Shown here: positions 1-8,715 of the stretch, one piece after another
Layout: every line of letters begins with the position of its first letter
Position numbering within the stretch: the stretch's first letter is position 1
NCBI GenBank assembly: GCA_035651715.1
Contig: DASRFD010000059.1
Location: forward strand, 10,029 to 74,028
Direction of reading: 5' to 3'
Length of the DNA stretch: 64,000 nt
DNA from: Nevskia sp035651715
Lineage (GTDB): Bacteria > Pseudomonadota > Gammaproteobacteria > Nevskiales > Nevskiaceae
Notes under the pieces: generated by a model
Database searches by the model: none
What the model was told of the DNA's origin: nothing
The model's input: the letters and a program-made list of their open reading frames with translations, nothing else
Made by a program: the position numbers and the translations under genes

Positions 1-857
1 ATCACCGGGTAGCGCGAGCACAGGCCCGCCAGGTAGTCGGCGAACTCGGCGGCGGTGTACTCCTTGCCCTCGCCTTCGAGGTGGTATTTGCCCTTCTTGA
101 AGAACTCGCTGGAAGCGACGTCCAGGCCCAGGTAGATGTCCTTGCCCGGCTTGTAGCCGGCGGTCTCGATGGCCTCGAGCAGGCACTGCAGCGCGGCCTC
201 GTTGGACGGCAGGTTCGGGGCGAAGCCGCCCTCGTCGCCTACCGCGGTGCTGAGCTTGCGGCCGTGCAGCACCTTTTTCAGCGCGTGGAACACCTCGGCG
301 CCGTAGCGCAGCGCCTCGGAGAAGCTCGGCGCGCCCACCGGCAGGATCATGAATTCCTGGATGTCGACGTTGTTGTCGGCGTGGGCGCCGCCGTTGATGA
401 CATTCATCATCGGCACCGGCAGGGTGTCGGCCTGGATGCCGCCGAGATGGCGGAACAGGGTCTGGCCGTTCTCCGCCGCCGCCGCCTTGGCGTTGGCCAG
501 GGACACCGCCAGCAGCGCGTTGGCGCCGAGGCGCGATTTGTTCTCGGTGCCGTCCAGCTCGATCATCGCCTGGTCCAGCCCGGCCTGGTCCTGGGCGTCG
601 CGGCCGACCACCAGGTTGGCCAGGGGGCCTTCGACGTTGGCCACCGCCTTGCGCACGCCCTTGCCCAGGTAGCGGGCCCCGCCCTTCTTCGGCGCGCCGT
701 CGCGCAGCTCCACCGCCTCGCGCTTGCCGGTCGAGGCCCCGGACGGCACCGCGGCGACGCCGCGCGCACCCGACTCCAGCACCACTTCCGCCTCGACCGT
801 GGGATTGCCACGGGAATCGATGATCTCCAGCGCGGTCACTTCAAGGATTTTCGACAT
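1..857 (-). CDS. eno: Enolase, N-terminal part (cut by window edge)
   Basis: Enolase converts 2-phosphoglycerate to phosphoenolpyruvate in glycolysis and is also part of the RNA degradosome in some gammaproteobacteria. The visible 285 residues begin MSKILEVTALEIIDSRGNPT and include the SGASTG loop near residue 40 that closes over the active site. The stop codon lies outside the window, so only about two thirds of a usual 430-residue enolase is seen. The gene is 32 bp downstream of kdsA on the same strand, the classic pyrG-kdsA-eno order. The identification is firm; the C-terminus cannot be assessed. Confidence 0.97.
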   Translation of the reverse strand, partial: MSKILEVTALEIIDSRGNPTVEAEVVLESGARGVAAVPSGASTGKREAVELRDGAPKKGGARYLGKGVRKAVANVEGPLANLVVGRDAQDQAGLDQAMIELDGTENKSRLGANALLAVSLANAKAAAAENGQTLFRHLGGIQADTLPVPMMNVINGGAHADNNVDIQEFMILPVGAPSFSEALRYGAEVFHALKKVLHGRKLSTAVGDEGGFAPNLPSNEAALQCLLEAIETAGYKPGKDIYLGLDVASSEFFKKGKYHLEGEGKEYTAAEFADYLAGLCSRYPV

Positions 858-889
858 GCTGTTGTTTCTATTTGTGTATTCGAAAAAGA

Positions 890-1726
890 TCAGGACGAGA
901 GCTGGCGCTCGAGCAGGCCGCTGCGCTTGGTCACGCGGTCGAGCTCGACCAGGGTCTCAAGAAGCTCAGCCATATACTTGAGCGGCAAGGAATTAGGACC
1001 GTCGCACAGCGCTTCGTCCGGGCGCGGATGCGTCTCCATGAACAGGCCGGCCACGCCCGCGCCCACCGCGGCCCGCGACAGCACCGGGATGAACTCGCGC
1101 TGGCCGCCCGAGGCGTTGCCCATGCCGCCCGGCAGCTGCACGGTATGGGTGCAGTCGAACACCACCGGGGCGAAGTCGCGCATCACGGCGAGGCCGCGCA
1201 TGTCGGCGATCAGGTTGTTGTAGCCGAAGGAGAAGCCGCGCTCGCACAGCATGAACTGGTGCGGCGCCACGGCCTTCATCTTCTCGATCACGTTGCCCAT
1301 TTCCCAGGGCGACATGAACTGGCCTTTCTTGACGTTGACCGGGCGGCCCAGCTTCGCCACCGACTGCATGAAATTGGTCTGGCGGCAGAGGAAAGCCGGG
1401 GTCTGGATCACGTCGACGACGTCGGCCACCTCCTTGAGCGGGGTGTCCTCGTGGACGTCGGTCAGCACCGGCACGCCGGCCTGCTTCTGCACCGCCTGCA
1501 TGATCTTCATGCCGCCCTCCAGCCCCGGCCCGCGATAGGACTTGTGGGAGGAGCGATTGGCCTTGTCGTAGCTGCCCTTGAAGATGTAGAGGATGCCGAG
1601 CTTGTCCGCCAGGGCCTTGATGGTCCCGGCGACTTCCAGGGCCAGGCCCTCGGATTCGAGCGTGTCCGGCCCGGCGATCAGGAACAGCGGCTGGTCGATG
1701 CCGATGTCGCGGCCGCAGAGCTTCAT
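890..1726 (-). CDS. kdsA: 3-deoxy-D-manno-octulosonate 8-phosphate synthase
   Basis: KdsA condenses phosphoenolpyruvate with arabinose 5-phosphate to give KDO-8-phosphate, the precursor of the KDO sugar that links lipid A to the LPS core. The 278-residue product starts MKLCGRDIGIDQPLFLIAGP and carries family blocks IFKGSYDKANRSS, LTDVHED and CQTNF-like sequence (CRQTNF), plus the C-terminal HPRPDEALCDGPN. Length matches the family. The ATG overlaps the pyrG stop as ATGA (1723-1726), so translation is probably coupled to pyrG. An open frame continues upstream inside pyrG but is only a shadow. Confidence 0.97.
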   Translation of the reverse strand: MKLCGRDIGIDQPLFLIAGPDTLESEGLALEVAGTIKALADKLGILYIFKGSYDKANRSSHKSYRGPGLEGGMKIMQAVQKQAGVPVLTDVHEDTPLKEVADVVDVIQTPAFLCRQTNFMQSVAKLGRPVNVKKGQFMSPWEMGNVIEKMKAVAPHQFMLCERGFSFGYNNLIADMRGLAVMRDFAPVVFDCTHTVQLPGGMGNASGGQREFIPVLSRAAVGAGVAGLFMETHPRPDEALCDGPNSLPLKYMAELLETLVELDRVTKRSGLLERQLSS

Positions 1727-3381
1727 GCGGCTTTCGCCTGGTGCGCCAGATGCTGCTCGCGGGCGGCGCGGATGAAGCCCTCGAACAGCGGATGGCCGTC
1801 GCGCGGGGTCGAGGTGAATTCCGGATGGAACTGGCAGCCGACGAACCAGGGGTGGTCCGGCAGCTCCAGCATCTCCACCAGCTCGCCGTCCTCGGAAAGG
1901 CCGGCGATGCTCATGCCCTTGGAGGTCAGGGCCTCGCGGTAGTTGTTGTTGAACTCGTAGCGGTGGCGGTGGCGCTCGCTGATGAGTTCGGCGTTGTACA
2001 GGGCGCGCGACTTGCTGCCGGCGACCAGGCGGCACTTCTGCACGCCCAGGCGCATGGTGCCGCCCATGTTGGAGTTGTGGCTGCGCCGCTCGACGCGGCC
2101 GCTGGCGTCCTGCCATTCGGTGACCAGCGCGATCACCGGGTGCGGCGTGTTCGGCTGGAACTCGGTGCTGTGCGCGTTGGCCAGGCCGGCGACGTTGCGG
2201 GCGAACTCGATCGCCGCCACCTGCATGCCCAGGCAGATGCCCAGGTAGGGGATGCGGTTCTCGCGCGCGTAGCGCGAGGCCGCGATCTTGCCCTCGATGC
2301 CGCGCTCGCCGAAGCCGCCCGGCACCAGGATGGCGTCGGCGCCCTGCAGCACGCGGGCACCCTGGTTCTCCACCGCCTCGGACTCGATGTACTTGATCTT
2401 GACCCGGGTGCCGGTGTGCAGGCCGGCGTGATACAGCGCCTCGTTGAGCGACTTGTAGGCGTCGGCCAGGTCGACGTACTTGCCGACCATCGCCACCTGC
2501 ACCTCGACGTCCTGGCGCTCGCGCGCGTGCACCACCTTTTCCCAGGCCGACAGGTCGGACTGGCGGGCGTCGATGCCGAAGTGCTCGATGATCAGGTCAT
2601 CCAGGCCCTGCTGGTGCAGCCAGCCCGGGATCTTGTAGATGTCGTCGAGGTCGATGGCCGAGATCACCGCGCGGTAAGGCACGTTGGTGAACAGGGCGAT
2701 CTTGCGCTTCTCGGCGTCGGGGATCGGGCGCTCGGAACGGCACAGCAGCACGTCCGGCTGGATGCCGATGGAGCGCAGCTCCTTGACCGAGTGCTGGGTC
2801 GGCTTGGTTTTCAGCTCGCCAGAGGAGCGGACGTAGGGCAGCAGGGTCAGATGCATGTACATCGACTGCTTGCGGCCCAGCTCCACCCCCATCTGGCGGA
2901 TCGCCTCGAGGAACGGCAGCGACTCGATGTCGCCCACCGTGCCGCCGATCTCGACCAGGCAGATGTCGGCGCCGCGCGCGCCCTCGCGGATGCGCTGCTG
3001 GATCTCGTCGGTGATGTGCGGGATCACCTGGACGGTGCGGCCGAGGTAGTCGCCGCGGCGCTCCTTCTCCAGCACGTTGCGGTAGATCTGGCCGGTGGTG
3101 ACATTGCTGGAGCGGTTGGTCTTGCCGCGCAGGAAGCGCTCGTAGTGGCCAAGGTCCAGATCCGTCTCGGCGCCGTCCTCGGTGACGAAGACCTCGCCGT
3201 GCTGGAACGGGCTCATGGTCCCCGCATCGACATTGATGTAGGGATCCAGCTTGATCATGTGGACCGTGAGGCCGCGCGATTCGAGGATCGCGCCGAGGCT
3301 CGCCGCGGCGATGCCTTTACCCAGCGAGGACACCACGCCGCCGGTTACAAAAATGAAACGGGTCTGCGCGACGTCGGGCAT
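1723..3381 (-). CDS. pyrG: CTP synthase
   Basis: PyrG aminates UTP to CTP using glutamine-derived ammonia and ATP, the last step of de novo pyrimidine synthesis. The 552 residues show the synthetase domain (about 1-270, with FVTGGVVSSLGKG at 10-23 as P-loop and the EIGGTVGDIES block near 144-154) followed by a class I glutamine amidotransferase domain. The amidotransferase nucleophile is Cys383 in LGICLGMQ and the HPE of the triad lies near the C-terminus in FHPEFTS. Full length for the family. It heads the visible pyrG-kdsA-eno cluster. Confidence 0.98.
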   Translation of the reverse strand: MPDVAQTRFIFVTGGVVSSLGKGIAAASLGAILESRGLTVHMIKLDPYINVDAGTMSPFQHGEVFVTEDGAETDLDLGHYERFLRGKTNRSSNVTTGQIYRNVLEKERRGDYLGRTVQVIPHITDEIQQRIREGARGADICLVEIGGTVGDIESLPFLEAIRQMGVELGRKQSMYMHLTLLPYVRSSGELKTKPTQHSVKELRSIGIQPDVLLCRSERPIPDAEKRKIALFTNVPYRAVISAIDLDDIYKIPGWLHQQGLDDLIIEHFGIDARQSDLSAWEKVVHARERQDVEVQVAMVGKYVDLADAYKSLNEALYHAGLHTGTRVKIKYIESEAVENQGARVLQGADAILVPGGFGERGIEGKIAASRYARENRIPYLGICLGMQVAAIEFARNVAGLANAHSTEFQPNTPHPVIALVTEWQDASGRVERRSHNSNMGGTMRLGVQKCRLVAGSKSRALYNAELISERHRHRYEFNNNYREALTSKGMSIAGLSEDGELVEMLELPDHPWFVGCQFHPEFTSTPRDGHPLFEGFIRAAREQHLAHQAKAA

Positions 3382-3473
3382 TGGAATTTGCTGCTGCAGG
3401 TTTCAGAGATTTTACGGGAATGCGCGCACCGGCTCAATGCGCCCCGCGCTCGGAGCGGGCGCGGCGCACCGGT

Positions 3474-4607
3474 TCAGGGAGCGGCATCGCCACCCGGACC
3501 GGTCCTGGTCACCCACAGCCCCTGGTACTTGAAGCGCGCCTGCAGCTGCTCCGAGGCGGCGCGCGCCGCATCCGGCGTGGGATAGCCGCGCAGCTGCACC
3601 CGGTACCAGGTCTGCCCCTTCACCTGCGCCTGCTGCACCGCGGCGGCGAAGCCGGCGGCGCGCAGCTGCTGCACCTGCTTCTGCGCCGCGTCCTGGGCCG
3701 GGTAGGACGCGACGTTCACGCCCCAATCGCCGTTGCCGGGCGGCGGCGGCGTTTGCGGCGGCGGCTCGGAGCCCCCCGGCGGAGCCGGTGCCGGTGCCGG
3801 CGGCGCGGCGGACGGAGCGGCCGCCGCCGCGGGCGGAGGCTGGAGCGGCGGACGCGGCACCGGCCTGGGCGGCGGCGCGGCGGGCGGCGGCGACATCGGC
3901 TCGCCCACGGTAGTCAGGCCGCTGTCGCTGCCCGAATCGCCGGAGTCGCCGGAATCGTTGGCCGCCAGCATCGCCTCCGGCGAAGTCGGGGCGTCGATGT
4001 CGAAGGCGTGCCGAACCGCGATCCAGGCCGCCGGGTCGCGCGCCGCGCGTTCCGGCGGCAGCCCGGCGACGAAGCGGTAGCAGGCGTCGGGACGCAGCTT
4101 CTGCAGCTGGGTGCCGGCGTTGGGCAGCACCGACAGGCGCCCCGCCACCACGCAGGCCCGCGCCGCGCCGGGACGGCTGTCGAAGAAGTATTCGCCCGGG
4201 ATCAGCGCGGCATGCTGGCTGCCGAAGTAGACGTAGAGGGGCCATTCACTGCCGGCCAGCGGTGGCAGCTTCCACACCACGCGCAGGTAGCCGCGGCCGA
4301 GGCTGAAGATGGTCTTGAGGTCGTCGGCGTAGCTGGCGAACGGCAGCTTTTCGACGCCCAGCTCGGCGCCGGAGCCGACCTCGACGAAGCCGTGGCCGGA
4401 GAAGTTCAGCGAGACGCTGCCGCCGTCGGCGACGCGGATCACGTCGCGCTCGTTGAGGGAGTCGCCGGGCTTGAGCTCGCTGCGGGCGCCCAGGCGGTCG
4501 ACGCTGGCGTGGCCGGACACGTTGTCGACCGTCAGCACCCCCGCCGCCGCGGCGGCGGAGACAGCGGCGCCGAGCAGCAGCGCCGCGACTTGCAGATACA
4601 TCCTCAT
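3474..4607 (-). CDS. Secreted FecR-like and SPOR domain protein
   Basis: This 377-residue protein is probably periplasmic or envelope-bound. It has a Sec signal peptide (about 1-22, ending AAAAAG), an N-terminal segment resembling FecR/OmpA-associated beta domains (about 25-150, with ELKPGDSLNERDVIRVADGGS), a long Pro/Ala-rich linker (about 235-295) and a C-terminal SPOR repeat (about 298-370, WGVNVASYPAQDAAQ through WYRVQLRGYPT). SPOR domains bind denuded glycan strands of septal peptidoglycan. The exact role is unknown. The start was taken at 4607; a second ATG lies two codons on at 4601. It stands alone between pyrG and the MTA phosphorylase gene. Confidence 0.85.
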   Translation of the reverse strand: MRMYLQVAALLLGAAVSAAAAAGVLTVDNVSGHASVDRLGARSELKPGDSLNERDVIRVADGGSVSLNFSGHGFVEVGSGAELGVEKLPFASYADDLKTIFSLGRGYLRVVWKLPPLAGSEWPLYVYFGSQHAALIPGEYFFDSRPGAARACVVAGRLSVLPNAGTQLQKLRPDACYRFVAGLPPERAARDPAAWIAVRHAFDIDAPTSPEAMLAANDSGDSGDSGSDSGLTTVGEPMSPPPAAPPPRPVPRPPLQPPPAAAAAPSAAPPAPAPAPPGGSEPPPQTPPPPGNGDWGVNVASYPAQDAAQKQVQQLRAAGFAAAVQQAQVKGQTWYRVQLRGYPTPDAARAASEQLQARFKYQGLWVTRTGPGGDAAP

Positions 4608-4695
4608 CGATCCTTGACCGCCCTGTCGCCAGTGAATCCGGGCTGTTCCCGCCCGCTCCGCACAGTCTACGCGTTGCGCCGTCGCGGCGCTGGCC

Positions 4696-5460
4696 TCAGC
4701 CGTCCATCACCTCGTCGCGGGCCCGCAGCGCCGGCAGGGCCTGCTCCAGCACCGCGCGCACCTTGGTCATGCCGGTCTCGATCGACTGGTGGATTTCGCC
4801 GTGGATGTCGCCCGAGCCCAGGCCCGCGGCCCAGTTCACGCTGACCGCCAGGCAGCCGTAGTCCAGGCCCAGCTCGCGCGCCAGGCCCGCCTCCGGCATG
4901 CCGGTCATGCCGACCATGTCGCAGCCGTCGCGCTTGAGGCGCCTGATCTCGGCCGGAGTTTCCAGGCGCGGTCCCTGGGTCACGCCCATCACGCCGGCCT
5001 CGGCGATGTCGATGCGCGCGCTCACCGCGCCGTGCAGCAGCTCGCGCCGCACCCGCGCGCTGTAGGGCTCGGTGAACTCGACGTGCTTGAGCTCGGCATG
5101 GGCGCCGTCGGAATAAGTGTGGTCGCGGCCGTAGGTGTAGTCGATCAGGTCGTCCGGCACCGCCACGGCGCCGGGCGGGAACCACGGCGCGATGGCGCCG
5201 ACCGCGGCGATCGCCACCACCGCCTGCACCCCGGCCTGCTTCAGCGCCCACAGGTTGGCGCGGTAGTTGATCCCATGCGGCGGCAGCTTGTGGCCCTCGC
5301 CGTGACGCGCCAGGAAGACCGCCTTGATGCCGTACACCTTGCCCAGCAGCAGCGGCGCCGACGGTGCGCCGTAGGGTGTCTCGACCTGCAACTGCTTCTG
5401 CACCACCAGGCCCGGCCACTGGTTCATGCCGGTGCCGCCGATCACTGCCACCGAAGCCAT
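4696..5460 (-). CDS. S-methyl-5'-thioinosine / methylthioadenosine phosphorylase
   Basis: A 254-residue member of the MTAP/PNP family, which cleaves methylthioadenosine or methylthioinosine with phosphate to a free purine base plus methylthioribose 1-phosphate. Visible motifs are VIGGTG near the N-terminus (phosphate loop), LARHGEGHKLPPHGINYRANLWAL (split by the family as RHG..H and the phosphate/ribose-binding NYRAN), and GMTGMPEAGLARELG for ribose/base contact. Pseudomonas has a homologous enzyme specific for methylthioinosine; which substrate this one prefers cannot be read from sequence. HPRT, which would reuse hypoxanthine, lies 3 kb away. Start ATG at 5460; longer upstream frame is spurious. 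Confidence 0.9.
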   Translation of the reverse strand: MASVAVIGGTGMNQWPGLVVQKQLQVETPYGAPSAPLLLGKVYGIKAVFLARHGEGHKLPPHGINYRANLWALKQAGVQAVVAIAAVGAIAPWFPPGAVAVPDDLIDYTYGRDHTYSDGAHAELKHVEFTEPYSARVRRELLHGAVSARIDIAEAGVMGVTQGPRLETPAEIRRLKRDGCDMVGMTGMPEAGLARELGLDYGCLAVSVNWAAGLGSGDIHGEIHQSIETGMTKVRAVLEQALPALRARDEVMDG

Positions 5461-5495
5461 GCACGCTCCATCATCGGAAAAAATTCCCGGCCACT

Positions 5496-6365
5496 CTACT
5501 TCTTTGCGCCGGCCGACGCATTGGCCGCAAAGCGCGCTTCCAGGGTCGGCTGCTGGCCGAAGGCGTCGAGCTTGTCCGACATCTTCTCCAGCTCGGCCAG
5601 GCGGTCCGCCGGCCGCGGGTGGGTCTGGTACAGCAGGGCCAGCGCGCCGTCGTTGGCGTCCATGCTGTCGAGGGTCTCCAGCACCGCCATCAGGCCGTAG
5701 GGGTCGTAGCCGGCGCGGCCGGCCAGCTGCACCCCCAGCGCGTCGGCGGCGTATTCGTCGGACTTGTCCAGGCCGCGCGTGTACAGGGTCTTGGCCTGGC
5801 CCGAGACCGCGTTCACCACCTCCGGCGGAATGCGCGCGCGCCCGGTCTTCTCGGCCACCACGCTCTGGGTCAGGGTGCCGAGCACCTGGGTGCCGGCGTC
5901 GCGGCGCAAGGCCTTGAGGTGGTGCTTGAGCACCACGTGGGCCACCTCGTGGCCCAGCACCCCGGCCAGCTCCGCCTCGCTGTGCAGCCTGCCGAGCAGG
6001 CCGCGGGTGACGAAGACGTAGCCGCCCGGCGCGGCGAAGGCGTTGATCGAGTCGTCGTCGAGCACGGCGAAGCGCCAGGGCAGGTCCGGCCGCTCGCTCT
6101 GCAGGGCCACCCACAAGCCGACCTTGCCGACGTAGGCCTCGAGATCGCGGTTCGACACCGGCCTGGCCGCGCCGAGCAGGGTGGCGGCGGCGATGCGGCC
6201 GATCTCGTGCTCTTCCTGCTGGTCCGGGCCGACCACGGCGGTCTTGAGCTGCTTGACCGTGTCGAAGGCCTTGCCCAGGTCGAAATCGATTGCCGATGCG
6301 GCGGCGCTGGCCGACAGGGCCGCGGCCAGCAGCGCCAGGCGCAAGCCGTTGCGGAAGCGGGTCAT
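5496..6365 (-). CDS. M48-family periplasmic metalloprotease
   Basis: A 289-residue zinc protease related to BepA/LoiP-type M48 peptidases that clear misfolded outer-membrane proteins. It has a signal peptide (about 1-25, ending ASAI), then the zinc motif HEVAH at 139-143 in ELAGVLGHEVAHVVLKHHL and the third ligand glutamate in KSDEYAADALG. No transmembrane segment follows, so a periplasmic product is expected. Its ATG overlaps the stop of the SH3 gene upstream (ATGA, 6362-6365), indicating coupled expression. There is no TPR domain as in BepA, so orthology with a specific characterised protease is not claimed. Confidence 0.92.
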   Translation of the reverse strand: MTRFRNGLRLALLAAALSASAAASAIDFDLGKAFDTVKQLKTAVVGPDQQEEHEIGRIAAATLLGAARPVSNRDLEAYVGKVGLWVALQSERPDLPWRFAVLDDDSINAFAAPGGYVFVTRGLLGRLHSEAELAGVLGHEVAHVVLKHHLKALRRDAGTQVLGTLTQSVVAEKTGRARIPPEVVNAVSGQAKTLYTRGLDKSDEYAADALGVQLAGRAGYDPYGLMAVLETLDSMDANDGALALLYQTHPRPADRLAELEKMSDKLDAFGQQPTLEARFAANASAGAKK

Positions 6366-6829
6366 GGGCTGCCTCCCTTGTCGGCATCGGTCCTGGCCTG
6401 CAGGCTGCCCGCGGCGGCAAAGCTGCGCGCGTCGGCCGCGGCCACCGCGCCGGTTTCCAGCTTGTCGACTGCGGCAAGGTCGGGGCTGGCTTTCTGCAGG
6501 TCCCCGGCGCCGAAGCCGCGCACGCCGGTGGTCGCCACGCTCTGGGTGGCGGCGCCGCGCCCGCCGTCGAGCACGCCGGCGCGCGCGCCGGGCGCGCGCA
6601 GCCGCAGGGTGGACATGCGCACCCAGCCCTGCTGCTGGCCGGCCTGGACCTGGTACCACCCGCCCTGGCGGCCGCGGATTTCCACCGCCGTCGCCGCCGG
6701 CAGCGGCTGCAGCGTCTTGGCGTCGGCATAGGGGCCGTCGCGCAGGTCGGTGTCCTCGGAGATGTAACCCGGCTCGGCCGCGGCCAGCAGCGGCAGCCAC
6801 AGCGCGGCGGCGAACAGCATGCGTCTCAT
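6362..6829 (-). CDS. Secreted bacterial SH3-domain protein
   Basis: A 155-residue exported protein with a signal peptide (about 1-18, LPLLAAAEPG) and one bacterial SH3 domain (about 20-78; DTDLRDGPYADAKTLQPLPA and GGWYQVQAGQQQGWVRMSTL are the usual SH3b strands). The rest is a low-complexity Ala/Gly-rich tail of unknown role. SH3b domains usually bind peptidoglycan or peptide stems. The 4-nt overlap with the M48 protease gene suggests that the two act together, for instance as protease and wall-binding partner; that is inference. Confidence 0.85.
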   Translation of the reverse strand: MRRMLFAAALWLPLLAAAEPGYISEDTDLRDGPYADAKTLQPLPAATAVEIRGRQGGWYQVQAGQQQGWVRMSTLRLRAPGARAGVLDGGRGAATQSVATTGVRGFGAGDLQKASPDLAAVDKLETGAVAAADARSFAAAGSLQARTDADKGGSP

Positions 6830-6868
6830 GGAATCCCCCTGCGGCCCCGGCCGCGTCCCTGACCTACT

Positions 6869-8704
6869 CTAGTTTGAACCGGTCCCCGTGTCAGGACCGG
6901 GAACGGGTTCATACAGCCTGACCGGCTGCGCCCGGCCCTTGACCTTGAATTCGCCACGGTCGATGAATTGCCGCTCCGGCCCGCAGGCGGCCCGCGTTTC
7001 CGCCGACACCAGCACGCGCGCCACGCCCTTGGTCAGGCCCTCGATGCGGCTGGCCAGGTTCACCGTGTCGCCGATGGCGGTGTAGTCGGTCTTGTTCTCC
7101 GAGCCCATGAAGGCCACCACCGCCGGGCCGCTGTGGATGCCGATGCCGACGTCGAAATCCTCCACCCCCTCGGCGCGCATCTCGGCGGCGAAGGCCTGCA
7201 CTACCTGGGACATCTCCAGCGCCGCCGCTACCGCGTGCTCGGCCTGGCGCTCGTCGGGCAGCGGCGCGCCCCAGAACGCCATGATGGCGTCGCCGATGAA
7301 CTTGTCGACGGTGCCGCCATGCTTGAACACCACCGCCACCTGGCGCGAGAAGTAGCGGTTCAGCATGTTCACCACCACCTCCGGCGGGCGGGTCTCGGAA
7401 AACGTGGTGAAGCCGCGGATGTCCGAAAACAGCAGGGTCAGCGGCAGGCTCTGCGGCTTCTGGCTGAACGGATCGGATTTCGAGGCCAGCAGGGCCTGCA
7501 CCACGCCGGGATGCAGGAAGCGCCGCAGGAACGCCTCGCGGCGGCCGCGCTCCTGGCGCTCGTTCAGGTACTCGCGCAGCGCCAGGCCGAGGTAGGCCGC
7601 CCACAGCGCGCCCAGCGGCGGCACCAGCGGGATGATCCAGCCGGCCTGAAGCGCGCCGTAGCCGACCAGCAGCAGCAGCGGCGACAGCACGGCCAGCGAC
7701 ACCCCGAGGGCGAACAGGCCGGCGCCGCGCCAATGGGCGAGCGCGAACAGCGCCAGCAGCAGAAGCCCGGCAACCAGGGCACTCCACGGCGGCGGCCGCC
7801 GCAGCGCGTCCCCGTGCTTGATCGTCTCCAGGGCCGCAGCCAGGATTTCCGGGCCGGTCTGCGAGTGCGCCAGCGGCGTCTGGTGCAGGTCCGGAATGCC
7901 GATCGCCGTCGAACCCACGATGACGATCTTGCCGCGGAATTCATCCGGCGGCCGCTGCGGCTGGCGCTTCTCCAGGTCCAGGAACACGTCGGAGAAGGAG
8001 TAGCTGGTGCGCGTCTGCGGCAGGCCCCGCCAGTTGATCTCCACATCCGGGCCGGCCGGCAAGGCCCAGCCCAGTCCCTTGGCCACGCGCAGGGGCAGCG
8101 AGGGCACCCGCCATCCCTGGTACTGAAAATCCGCCCAGTAGCGGCGGCCGATGCCGTCGTCGTCCGACAGGAAGTTGGTCAGCCCGATGCGGCCGGTCCG
8201 GGCCAGTCCTTCGAACGGCAGCAGCAGCGGCAGGCGCGTTCCGGCAGCGGCGGCCGCGGTGCGCCGGAAGCCGAGCGCCTCGCCGTACTGCTCCAGGGGC
8301 AGACCCTTTTCGGCCGGCACCCCTTCCAGCCAGACCATGGCGAAATAGACGTTCGGCGCGGCCGCTGCGACCTCGGAGAAATAGGCGTCCTCGTCGGCAT
8401 GCTCGCGCAGCGGATCGGAGAAGAACTGGTCGAAGACGATCGCGGCCGGACGCTGGCGCTCGAGCTTTTCCACCAGCTCGGCGTAGACCGAGCGCGGCCA
8501 CGGATAGGCGCCGAAATCGGGGCTCATCGCGGCGAAGCTGCGCTCGTCGATATTGAGCAGGACGATGTCGGGGTCGGGCGTGCGGGCCTGCGCATGGATC
8601 CGCAGCAGCCAGTCCTGCACGTGATGGTCGCTGGCGCCGAGGGTGCGGAACGCCGCGAACTCCAGCAGCACCAGGGCCAGTGCGACGAGCAGGCCGGCGC
8701 GCAT
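6869..8704 (-). CDS. CHASE2-domain class III adenylate/guanylate cyclase
   Basis: A 611-residue membrane sensor. A short N-terminal hydrophobic segment (about 4-20) precedes a periplasmic CHASE2 domain (about 35-305, containing LLNIDERSFAAMSPDFGAYPWPR and FRGKIVIVGSTAIGIPDLH). Three transmembrane segments follow (about 308-325, 330-350, 355-378), then a class III cyclase domain (about 415-590). Metal-binding Asp428 (FSDIRGFT) and Asp472 (GDAIMAFWG), Lys468, Thr542, Asn549 and Arg553 are all present; the Lys/Thr pair favours ATP as substrate, so cAMP is the probable product. The gene starts 11 bp after the hpt stop. The signal sensed is unknown. Confidence 0.93.
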   Translation of the reverse strand: MRAGLLVALALVLLEFAAFRTLGASDHHVQDWLLRIHAQARTPDPDIVLLNIDERSFAAMSPDFGAYPWPRSVYAELVEKLERQRPAAIVFDQFFSDPLREHADEDAYFSEVAAAAPNVYFAMVWLEGVPAEKGLPLEQYGEALGFRRTAAAAAGTRLPLLLPFEGLARTGRIGLTNFLSDDDGIGRRYWADFQYQGWRVPSLPLRVAKGLGWALPAGPDVEINWRGLPQTRTSYSFSDVFLDLEKRQPQRPPDEFRGKIVIVGSTAIGIPDLHQTPLAHSQTGPEILAAALETIKHGDALRRPPPWSALVAGLLLLALFALAHWRGAGLFALGVSLAVLSPLLLLVGYGALQAGWIIPLVPPLGALWAAYLGLALREYLNERQERGRREAFLRRFLHPGVVQALLASKSDPFSQKPQSLPLTLLFSDIRGFTTFSETRPPEVVVNMLNRYFSRQVAVVFKHGGTVDKFIGDAIMAFWGAPLPDERQAEHAVAAALEMSQVVQAFAAEMRAEGVEDFDVGIGIHSGPAVVAFMGSENKTDYTAIGDTVNLASRIEGLTKGVARVLVSAETRAACGPERQFIDRGEFKVKGRAQPVRLYEPVPGPDTGTGSN

Positions 8705-8715
8705 GCGGTCCGCGC

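Noticed and set aside
1741..3585. 614-codon plus-strand open frame
   Set aside because: It is antisense to pyrG, low-complexity in Ala/Arg/Val/Asp/Gly, and a product of high GC3 in the true gene.
3733..4080. Gly-rich 115-codon plus-strand frame
   Set aside because: Antisense of the proline/alanine linker of the FecR-SPOR gene.
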